From Cristatella mucedo (taxonomy: Eukaryota; Bryozoa; Phylactolaemata; Cristatellidae), in assembly GCA_009760855.2 (NCBI GenBank), contig WPIO01000036.1:2065001-2129000 (forward strand): DNA of 64,000 nt, given 5' to 3'. Numbering within the stretch: position 1 is the first letter of the stretch; each line of letters starts with the position of its first letter. The notes under the pieces were generated by a model. That model had not been told where the DNA came from, did not search any database, and saw only the letters and a program-made list of their open reading frames with translations. Shown here piece after piece: positions 39,785 through 50,700 of this stretch. The position numbers and the translations under genes are program-made.

Positions 39785-40515
39785 GTGAACTCTCGTTAGA
39801 CGACCACGTCAGCTCCACAATCAAGTTTGCCTACTTTTGATACATAACATTGCTAAAATTCGGGCTTGTTTAGATAAGGCTACCATGTCTAAGTTGGTCC
39901 ATGCATTTGTGACATCCCGTCTTGTCTTTTGTAACTCATTGCTTGCTGGCCTACCGGCATGTGCAATCAGGCGCTTACAGCTGGTGCAAACCTCTGCCGC
40001 TAGGCTTGTCTGTCATGAGCGTCGCAGTTGCTACATCACACCACATCGCACCACTTCTCGGCGACCTACACTGGCTTCCACTTCCCCACCAGGCTAAGCA
40101 TAGTACCACTTGTTGTCGAAATTTAATCGTCTACATATATCTCTTACAAACCTCAAATCCTTCGGAGATCGTGCTTTTAGTTCGTATGCTCTTAAAGCCT
40201 GGAACTCACCTCCGACTGGCCTCGCGAATCTCCTAACTTCACCGCATTTAAAAAGGAAACTCACAGGCATGCATTTATCACAGCATTTAGTGGGTCCATG
40301 CGATTCGTAGTTTGTGTGCTTATGCATGCTGACACTGTGCATGCTGCCACTAACCGTGTTTGCATGCTGACCCTGTGTATGTCACCACTAACCATGTTAT
40401 TCTTGTTGTTTATTCAGCATACTACCACTAACCACTCGATCGTGCTTCCTTTGCAGCAAATATAAAACGCCTAGAAAGAGATTGAGTTCTCTGAGGACGC
40501 TATATCAAATTTATT
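39785..40515 (+). mobile_element. LINE family A, 3' copy with full tail
   Basis: The plus strand has the C-terminal RT region ([40 protein letters not shown]), a 3'UTR, then the stem-loop tail at about 40464-40507 and ATT repeats. Confidence 0.88.
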
Positions 40516-40920
40516 ACTATTATTAATATTCCAACTAGTCTTGTAGATCCTATTCTCACTGTCCTGATTCTAAGATAAGAGATCTGCCTTCGAGCCCTCG
40601 CTGCATGTGTTGATGACGTCCACGCACGGATGGCAGCAAACTTTCTTAAAGCAAACGGCGATAAAACCAACTTACTAGTTATGGGCAAAGCGAGCTTGAT
40701 TCAGAAATTGGAAACCTAAAGCTCAAAATCGTCTCTCCCCAGAATATCTCCTGTCGAGTCAGCACAAAATCTAGGTATGCTGTTCCAAAGTGACCTGTCG
40801 TTAGACGACCACAGATGACGACATCAGGTCCACAGTCAAGTCTGCCTGCTTTCAGCTGAATAACATTGCTAAAATTCGGGCTTGCCTGGATAGGAATACC
40901 ACATCTAAACCGATCCATGA
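40516..40920 (+). mobile_element. LINE family A fragment abutting the ODC 5' flank
   Basis: It includes 'cagcaaactttcttaaagcaaacggcgataaaacc', which resembles the [10 protein letters not shown] region of RT, and 'ttagacgaccac' (LDDH). Similarity ends at about 40920, fewer than 200 bp upstream of the ODC start codon. Confidence 0.75.
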
Positions 40921-41013
40921 TCGGTCGCCAATCGCCACGGCTTGCCAATTGACGTAGCCAGCCGCTCGGAACGCAGAACAGCTCGGCCGGAAACTCAGGG
41001 GGGGGGGGCTGGT

Positions 41014-41019
41014 CACGTG
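41014..41019. promoter_or_regulatory. CACGTG E-box upstream of ODC
   Basis: A canonical bHLH (Myc/Max, USF-type) site 94 bp before the ATG. The second ODC copy has the same motif in the context tcacgtggg. Vertebrate ODC1 is an established Myc target through CACGTG sites; function here is inferred. Confidence 0.6.
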
Positions 41020-41107
41020 GGTGAGGCGTCGTTACGGTGGCATTACGGAAGTCGCCCGGCGTCTCAGTTGCCGCCGCAGCTGCCGCCACCGCCGCCTCGT
41101 TCGAGCC

Positions 41108-41218
41108 ATGGCCGACGGCAGTCTGCTGCTCGGGCTGTCGCCAGTGGTCGAGATTGTGAATGCCTCCAAAACAGTGAACGACATCGTAAGCGAGAAGGTT
41201 CGCTTTCATGATGACGAG
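41108..41218 (+). CDS. ODC1: ODC coding exon 1
   Basis: Thirty-seven codons from an ATG in a good context (gagccATGg), ending HDDE at a GTAGGC donor, phase 0. The core VEIVNASKTVNDIVSEKV is paralleled by the exon at 62834. The assignment rests on that paralogy, on resemblance to ODC N-termini and on matching phase. Confidence 0.85.
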
Positions 41219-44200
41219 GTAGGCCACGGCGTTCTTCGGTGTTCTCAAGCGCGAACAGGGGGGGGGGGAAGGGCCGAGCCCCCTCTGGCAGAGCTAGCTG
41301 CCAGAGCGAAGCGAAGCCTCCCGTAGCTTCGCCCCTTCTCGCGTGACTTTCTTCCGGCTCTCGCTTACGATGCGCTCTCTAGCGACCTCCGACGCTCGGC
41401 CGCCGCCCGTGGCTCCGGCTGGCGGGCGAGATTTATCTCGGCTGCTGGCTGGGGCAGCACGGTAAGGCGCAGAGTGCCGGCCGGAAGGAAGCGCGCCGGC
41501 TGACTGGCGAGCGTCTGCTGACTGGCGAGCGTCTGCTGACTGGCGAGCATCTGCTGCGCTGCTGCTTCTGCTTCAGCTAGCGAAGGCGACCGACCGAAAA
41601 GGTTAGATCGAGGGCAACGATCGCGCGCGAGCAAGGCGTTGCACGTTGCACGTACCTCGGCCGTCGAGAGAAATCGTCGACCGAAGAAACTCCCGGGAAG
41701 CGAAAAGAGTGCCCCCACGCCCCGACGTCGCACCCGACGAATCGTAGCGCCGAGCGTGCTGCTGCCACCGTGCGGGCAGTATAACTCGGGCGTCGCATAC
41801 GCCTAAGCCTCTCGGGGGGGGGGGACAGCTTGGCAAAAAAGGTTCTGTCAGGTGCGGGGTGACGCTCTGCTTAGCAGAGCTTCGCGGCGAGGTCTAGCGT
41901 GTCTAGCGTCTCTAGCCCGCTGCTGTTTTCTTCTTGTCGGCGAGTCGGCCTCGCCTTCGGCTAATGTTAAGGCAATCGGCGAAGCTCGGCGTCCTGCGGC
42001 CAATGCCCGGATTATTCACCGACCCCGGGATTATTCCTCGGGATATTTCCGGGTTATTCCCAGGGATATTCTGCGGGGGTCTGTTGCTCGAGGATGCAGC
42101 CCTCGGTGACTCGTATCCGCACTCTCGTCGCTCAACGAATGAGTGCATACGCTGCGAGTGCCATTTTCAGGTTGAGAGTCTCTTTTCCGCTAACGGCCAC
42201 GAGCTTCCGGAGACTCGGAGCCGCCGCCACAGAAGAGCTACATTTGGTTCTCAATTCGACTGACTCGCATGAGCAGGCGGATGGGATATTCCAAATATAG
42301 TTCGTGACATTAGCGGAAGTATTCCAAGGTCCTCGCCTGGAGTAGTGACACGAATCCAGGAGATTTAGAATGTTCATGCATGCCCACTTTAGCACGTTTG
42401 CTGTCGCGTTTTAGCACGTTTTCGGCGCGGCTTGGAAGCAGACTGGTGTGCAGCTGTCGTCCACACTGACCAGCCCTGATTAGGCCGTTGCGTGCAGCTT
42501 AAGCCAGCCGAGGCCGATACGAAGCAGCTTCGGTCTACGAACCTACCTTTACTGTTGCTGATAAGCAGAGGCGGCGGGACGGACCGATGCAGGTGAAGGC
42601 AAAAGAGGTTCGTCGCGGAAGCGATCGGGAAAAGCGGCTGAGAAGCAGCCTGCTCTCGAGGAGAATGTACGCCTGCTAAGGCCCCGCGAGAGTCGTCCGA
42701 GTTTAGTCGCATCAATTCTCGCTACACGCGGCAAAGAAGCAGCTGCTGCCCGCGGGGAAAACTCGGCTCGGCGCTCGGTGGCGGCACAACGAGTCCATCG
42801 ATTCTCCCCGCCGGTCCCATGCAGTGCTCCGACTCCGATTGAACGCCGCCGCGGCCTTCGTGCTCTCGGGAGAAGGTCGCACGTTGGCAGATGCGCTCGC
42901 GCTATCGGACGTGTTGAGCCAAATCGCGAAGGCAAATGGCGACGAAGAATGTTCTCTTCCGCACGGCTTCCGGCCTTGCCGACGTGCGTAGTCTAACCCT
43001 GCCGGCGTTTCTCGAGCACTCGCGTTTGCTCATCGACTTGAAGTTAGTCACTGTCCTCGCTGGTGTTTGAGTCGTTGGTAAGGATACCCGAGCTCAACTG
43101 GTTCGAGTCCTGTCGGTGGCGATGAGAATACTTAGCTTTTCAAATTGACACTGCCTATCGCCCGCCGGTCCACCAGGCGTTCTGCGGTACGTTCTCGGCG
43201 TTCGGGACGAGATGACGACTTTCAGGGGCTACAACGCTGACGTCACGTGACCGAAAAGTAAGCTCAATGCATCCGAGCCCGCGAATAGCGTCAAAAGACG
43301 ACGTGCCGTTTCTTCATTCTACACGTGCGTCTACACCAAAGGAATACAGTAACGTACGTTAAAATGTCATAAGTTCATATGCGGTCTTTAAAAAAATAAT
43401 GAAACCTCTCGATCAGTAACTATAATGCTAATTATTTAATGATAATAACGATAAGGTATTTGTACGGCGTAGTATACAGTGGAATGCATGCTCCTCTTTA
43501 GCTCTACAAAGTCGTAGAGACGCGCGGGTTTAACGCAGGGGAGTTTTCTATGGCGCACTCGAAGCCTGAGCGGCTTCGCGGTACGTGGCATACGCATGCC
43601 AACAGACTTCATCGTGCGAAGCAAAGAGAAAGAGAGAAGTGTCAGACCGCAGAGTCAGGACGGCAGTTGAAGTAGTGATTATAGTGGACGCAGAAGCTCA
43701 GCACGGCGGCAAAGGATCTGTCACAAACAGCAGAGCAGGATAACAGATCTCGTTGAGTAAGAACTGTGAAAGTGAGTCAAGGACTCACTGCAGAGCGAAA
43801 GTCACCATAAAACTTGAGGTGCTGGAATGGAACAGCTAACTCATTGTCCATTGAGGTGCTCTGTCCTGGAGGGCGCAAAGAGGCTGAAAATGGCACAGCA
43901 GTTCAACTATATATGAACGAGGCTAATAAATAAATAAATCAATAAGTTAAGCTTATTTAGCAGTCTGTTTTAATGCAGTCGTCATCACAGCCACTGCAAG
44001 GATCTGGGCCATTCTTCATTCTCGTCGTCGAGTTGCGCCGCCCCCCCCCCCCCCCCGCCGAGTTCGTGAGTCTCTGCAGTTTCTAGTCCAGCAGCAGAAA
44101 AGTTTTCATTGCACTAGCCGCCAAGGCTCTTCTGCCGCGGCGCAGGCAGCCTGTGAAGTCAGCTTAAATTCACTCTAAAAATTTGAAAATCTCTTCGTGT

Positions 44201-45894
44201 TCTATGCGATCATCTCACTTTGTTCTTTAAGAAGACCGGCCTGCAGAAGATCTTCGAAGTGCGTTCGCCCAGGCATAATCGGTTCGAGGGCCTGCCGCAG
44301 GTGCACGCGTTCGCTGCTCGACATTTGGCGGACCGGATGCAAGCAAGCTCGCCTCAGCAGTCGTGTCTGCAGACGATCTGGGAGCGCTCGCCTGAGCAGG
44401 CGAGGCTCCGGTTGTTGGTTGTCGCTCCGACGTAGCGACATACCCGAGACATTCGCTGACCTTGCAGCGTTTCGCGGGGCGATCGACGTTATGGCGATCG
44501 CACACACCGCTCCGGCAGTGAGTGGTGTAGAGCTTTGAGCGTGATAATGAAATGTAATGCATCTCGGTCTGTAACTCCACAAAGTCATTAGGGCTATGGG
44601 GGTGTTATGCAGGAGAATTTTGTACAGCTCACTCACAGCCTAGGCGGCTTTCGGTACGGATTCGGTAGCCAACAGACTTCGTCTCACGCAACAAATTGAA
44701 AGTGGGAAGCATAGCAGAGTCAGGAGAGCAGTTGAGGTAGTGAGTAGCATAGAAGTAGCAGCACAGGACCGCTGAAAAGGATGAGTCATAGTCGGCAGCA
44801 GCAGAGTAGTTGTCGTTGCGTAAGAACTATGGAAGCGAGTTCCACAGTCTTGGACCTGCAGAGCTAAAGCTTCTGTCGCCAACGGTCTTTAAGCGAAGGA
44901 ATGGAACAGCTAATTTATTGTACAAACAGGACCTGAAGGCACGAAGAGGCTGAAACTGATGCAGCAGTTCAGCTAGGTACGAATGAGCCAAGCCTTGGTG
45001 GGCCTTGTGGGTCATCGTAAGAACCTTGCTTACACCCCTTTTAATTTGTCGTCTTGTGGGTCAGCCTAAGAACTTAACTCTGTATCCGTCGCTCAACCGG
45101 CATGCATCCTAGCTCTATTAGCAAAGGAGACACGTGCTCAAACCTCTGGGACTTGAAGACTAGCCTTGCAGCCATATTCATAGTCAGCTGTAGTCTCCTA
45201 GTTGCTTTCTTTGGTAGCCGAGCCAAAAGGGAATTACATTAATCAAGCCAAGACAGAACTAAGGAACTAGTTAAATTGTTTTCAAGCCACAGCGGAAGAC
45301 AGCTCCTAATCTTGGATAGGGATAGGACGTGATGGCTAGCTGCAGAAGCAGTCTTCTGAGTGAAGCTTTTAAAATTGCGGCAGCTGTCGAGAACGAAACC
45401 AGAATTTCGAGCGCGTGGTGATGGTCGCACAACAGCATCACCTATTAGAAGAGCAAAGCCTTTTAATCCATCCATAGGCTTAGGGTATCCCATGAACAGC
45501 AGTTCGGTTTTATCGTCATTTAGTTTCAAGAAGTTTTCCGACATCCAGGATGAAATGTCGGCAAGAAAAGCATTCAGTTTCTCTCTACTGGTCGGCCAGC
45601 AGTCGGTGCTAGCGTCAGCTAGCAACGGCGAGAAGCATGGTGCCCAGTAATTCGGCTGGGATGCATTTCTCGCACATTAGTTCGTGCTGTTTTTTTGAGC
45701 AGGCTACCACTAACTATTGGATCGTGCTTCCTTTTCAACAAATGTAAAGCGCGTAGAAAGAGATTGAGTCCTCTTCTGGCGCTTTATAAAATGTATTATT
45801 ATTATTATATGCACTCAGCGAAGATTCATCGCGATCCAACCGGTTGTTGGATATCTCACGCACGAGCACGAACGCGCACACACGCACACACACA

Positions 45895-45942
<48 letters not shown>

Positions 45943-47733
45943 GACACATGCAAACGCGAAAATGCCTGCACTCGTTAGCGCTGCTGACTAAAGTGGATAG
46001 CGCACTCAGTAAGGAGACTTGGCACTTCACTTGGCTGTGCTGCCGTCGCCCGCCCTCCGCCAAAAGCTCGAATAAGCGATGCCGAGCCGTCGCCACGACC
46101 GTCCAGTCTCTATTAGTGCCGATCTCGCGGCCTCGAACCTTCTTCGCACATGCACACACAAATGCCCGCGGTCATTAACGGCGATCAAAATGGATGACGA
46201 ACGCTGCAAGGTCACTGACTTGGTGACTTGCGCTCGCTCTATCGCCGAAAGTCCGCCGAGAGGGCGAGGAAGCTCACGAGCTCAGCGACCGTCCAGGTTG
46301 CGCTCGCTCGAGGTCGCGGCGTGAGTCTCCTCGATGTCCAAACGCGAATCGACTGCCATCCAAACGAAATCGCTGTAGGGAATAGAAGATCCTTTTTATA
46401 TCATCAACTTGTCCGACGTTCTTTTGAAACACGAGAAGTGGACGCGCCTATTTCCAAGAGTGAAGCCTTTTTACGGTAACGAGCTCTTCCACGACGGAAA
46501 AAGTGGTTCGCGACACTATTTGCAGGCTTAGGTACACGAATAGAGAATTACGCTTGCAGCTGTGAAGTGCCTCGACGACGAGATCGTGCTAAGACTTCTG
46601 GCAAACCTCGGCAGCGGCTTTGACTGTGCGAGCAAGGTGAGTTCGGCAGCTGCCAGGACACGACGACCGTGCGAAACTAATGATCTTTCTACGATTGCAG
46701 TAACCAAAGGCTTGCACGATTGCGAAAGATTTTCAAGCGTCGCCCGCTGCAAGCGGTCTGCTCGGCACGAGCACGGCGTCTTTAATGCAGCTCACCTCCT
46801 TCAATTAGAGCGAAATCTCGAAGGTTCTGGATCTAGGCGTGTCGGCGGACCGAATAATCTATGCTAACACGTGCAAGCAGCGCGACATGCTGTCATACGC
46901 TCGAGACCATGGCGTCTGCCTGACGACCTTCGACAACGAGGAGGAATTGCACAAATTAAAGGCGACTAGTCCAGCGGCTGAGTAAGACGACTGATGCGAC
47001 AATTTAACCCGGCCTTGTTTTCATGCTGAAATGCCTTAGGCGCTGAATGTGGGCCCGCCGGACGTCCGTGTCAGTGTGTCGGCCTGCCGCATGTGCGTGG
47101 CTGTGCCTAGGCATGCCGGATGTGCGTGGCTGTGCCTAGGCATGCCGGATGTGCGTCGCCGTGCTTCGGCACACCCGACGGCCCGCTGCCTGCACTAATG
47201 CGTTGGGCGCAGTGGCAGCGGCAGATTTTGCTCTGGCTGCTGTTTCACTAGCATATTTCAGGTCGCAGCCGCCGCCGTTGGCTGTTTCAGGCTGCTACTT
47301 CGCATACTGCCGCCGGCAACTGACAAAGTGTTAAGTAGTTTGGGTGGAAAGTTCGGCTGTCCGCCTCTTCGAGTGAGGCCGTTGCTGGAAATTGCCAGGT
47401 CACTCGGGCTGAAGGTCGTCGGCCTGAGGTATAAATGCACGCAAGCTGCTTGCAGGCGGGCAGGTCAGTGTGAGAATGGTGGACGCTGCGCCGTTCTCTA
47501 ACTGACCGGCTTCTCAGAGTGCGAGGAACGAAAAAGACCAGCGTAAGCCGGAGCTGAGAGTCTTGCAGACTCACAGACACCAGTGGAAGCTCTGGATTGA
47601 AGGAAACTCCATTATAGCAGAAGAGTGGGAGTGAGAGATTGCGAGAGAAAGCGTGAGAGAAAAAGGAGAGAGAGCTGGTGGGATTGAGAGGGTGAGGGCG
47701 CGAGACCTAGAGCCTGAAAGAGAAAGAGAGTAT

Positions 47734-47784
<51 letters not shown>

Positions 47785-50700
47785 CGAGAGAGAGAGATCA
47801 ATGGAGAGACAGGGCGAGAGAAAGAAAGAGAGAAAAAAATAGAGAGAGAAGAGAGCGAGAGACAGGAAAAGGAAGAACGTGAGATAAAGAGAGAGAGAGA
47901 GTGAGAGAGAGACAAAGACAGAGACAAAGAGCACTTGCTTTCTAGTTATAGTTAGATTGATAAGAAGAAATGTATAGCTGTTGGTGGGCAGAGAGAAAAA
48001 CATGCAGAGAGTGAACGAGCCAGCTGGCTCGAGACGGCGTAGCCTGACAAGCGAGCTTGGTTTAATACTTCGACTGCGGATGCGACTTTTGGGAGAGAAG
48101 GATCGTGTTTAAAGTAGATTATTGTGTGCGCCTTTAAATTTGCAGCTTCCACGTCGGAAGTGGCTGCTTCTATAGCGCTGCCTTCTCCAAAGCCGTGGTC
48201 GCTGCTGCCACTGCTGCTGAAGTTGCCCGTGAGGTTGGCTTCACCGTGTCTGTCCTGGACATCGGAGGAGGTTTCCCAGGACAAACCAATGTCGCGATTA
48301 CAATCGAAGAGGTGAGCATACGTTAGACGTTGTGGTGCCTCGTCCCGGGCTTGTTTGTTTTCTGCCTGTGACCAACTTTAGTACACGCTGGGATTTGGTC
48401 TAGCGGTTAAGGTGCTCGCCCCGACCGAGGTCTGACTGAGGTTGTGGGCTCGAGCTCCGAGGCATATGTGAAGCGCCTGAATAGAGATTAAGTTCTCTTG
48501 GGGCGCTATATAAATTAATTATATTTATTTATTAAGCGCTCAGCCTGTCGTTACACCGTTTGTGTGATGCACTCGAAGGCATCTATTCGTGGAGGCCAAC
48601 ACTCCGATAGCCAGCATCGAAACGCTCATGCCGTGCCAAGCGATGCGCTGCTCAGAATAACTTGAAACCTTGCCCAAAATAGAGACTGTAAAATGCCACG
48701 GAACCTTAGTTGACATGCCGGCATGGTGTCTCACTCACTGTAGGGCCACAAATATTCATGCCAATAACCAACCAAGGACGAATAAAGTCACTACAATGTA
48801 TACTTTATCTTGTCAGTTTCGCTAACTTTGACCATTTATTAAATATGAATCTGTATTTAAGTTTTGTTACGACTAAGGAAGGGCATGGAGGTACTGCTTT
48901 TCCACTGTCGCAATGGTTTCACTAGCGAAATCTGAAAGGACAGCTGCCACCAGCTGAGGCAAAGAAAGCAGAAAGGACGGAAGCGGAGACGCTGTTTTGT
49001 CAACCGTCTGTCCGGGTAGGGCTGTGCCAGTTTCCTCGAGTAATCCTGCAGAATTTTCTCACATGTCTAAAAAAATACTAGCTGATTTAACAGCCTCTTT
49101 TTTATAGAGACAGAAGAGCCTTTACGGCTATCACCACCGCTTGCAGCGGCGATATAGAATCGCCCGCCACAGGATTCGAAACCACGACCTCGTGGCAGAG
49201 GTCGTGAAAAGCCTAGGCTTACAGGTTTTTAATTTCATTGACTGAATCGCTGGCGCTCTCTCTGTTGAAGCTGGTGGTTCTATCGGGCTCATGCTGCTGA
49301 AATTGCGAACTCATTAAATTAACTCGCCCTGAAGGCAAGAGGATAGTGGTCGTAGGAGTGGTGGGCGATTAGAGGGTACTGAACACCCCCTTTAGTTTGT
49401 CGTCGGCTACGGAGTGCCGCCGGGCATGATCGGTTTCGTTGTGCCGCCGGGCATGCTGACGTTTTGCCGCTTGGAAGTGTCGCGGTCACATGTGAAGTGC
49501 CCAGAAAGCGGTCTAGGTAACTTGGGATGCTTTACACATGCCTACGACTATTACCTTCTTATTATTAGTTCAAGATGCTGCATCGGTTTTTAGTTTCCTT
49601 CCGGCTGACTTATCTCTCTGATTGTGCGGTCATTCGGGCGACCTTCCGGTCAGCTGCCATAGTAACGCTCGAAGGCAGCGAGCTTAAAGAATCAGTGTAT
49701 TGTGAAACGCTTAGCATGGCGGCTGCCGCTTCGGGCTGACATGTTGCTGAACTGATAGGGTACGAGAGAGAGCGTCCTGCCGCCAACCGTTTCCTGCCGC
49801 CAACCGTTTCTCTCTCCGTTTGGCGCAAGTGTATTCACTGCTTCTATAGGCTCAGCTCGCTTAGAGGCTCGCTGAGCGATCGAGTGCTGGCCCGCCGGCA
49901 GTTTTCGCATTGTAGAGCAGTGTGACTTCGCGAATGCAGCGGTGCGGGCGGCGCAGTCAGTGTGGGCAGGGCCATGGCTCATTAGCCAGCCGCTGCTGTA
50001 TCTGAAGATATGTATTGCGGATGCTGTATGCTGGATTGATCTCGATGCTGTATCGCAGCTTGCCATTGAACTTCCGCTTTCTCGCAGGATCTCGAACACC
50101 GTGTGCTGATTGGCATCGAACGCACGCAGAGATTTTTCAGTCTGTATGAAAATTGAGAAGTGGGAATTTATTTTTCCGGTAGTGCAACCTGCCAAATTGG
50201 TCGATTTTAATGTCGTGCCAAAAACATTCACCCGAGAAGGGTAAACTCAAAGCATAACCGTTAACGTAGTCCGTTCAGGTATATGCATCTGTAAGAAAGC
50301 TATGGCGTAAAACGACTTTCATACATTAGCGAGCGGCCTCACGCCAGCTGTGGCTGTCGCATAGACTGACGCCGGACTCGAACCGCTGATGACGCTTCAG
50401 ATCGCCGCCGCCATGATGCCGGCCTTGGACGAGCACTTCCCCGAGAGCGGCGGCGTGCGCTTGATCGCCGAGCCGGGACGATTCTTCGTCGCCTCGGCTG
50501 TGCAGCTGACGGCCAAGGTGATCGGCAAGCGGCTCGACTACGGCGCCGCCGCCTCTGCGACTGCTGCCTCGCCGGCGGCGAATGGCGACGACTCCTCCCC
50601 CGCCTCGGCCGTGCCGAGCCTGGCGAGCTACTACATCAACGACGGCGTCTACTGTTCGTTTCTCTGCGCAAAGCTCGAAAACCTATTTCCGTCCCCTGTC

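Larger units (their letters stand above)
41219..46378 (+). other. ODC intron 1, repeat-rich
   Basis: About 5.2 kb. The first 1.8 kb is CpG-rich and partly conserved with the flank of the second ODC exon. It contains an 18-bp triplication (about 41502-41555), LINE fragments, poly-C (44041-44056) and (CA)n. No further exon is required by phase. Confidence 0.75.

Noticed and set aside
47571-48003. Ser/Leu- or Arg/Glu-repeat frames
   Set aside because: Translations of the GA-rich microsatellite in ODC intron 5.
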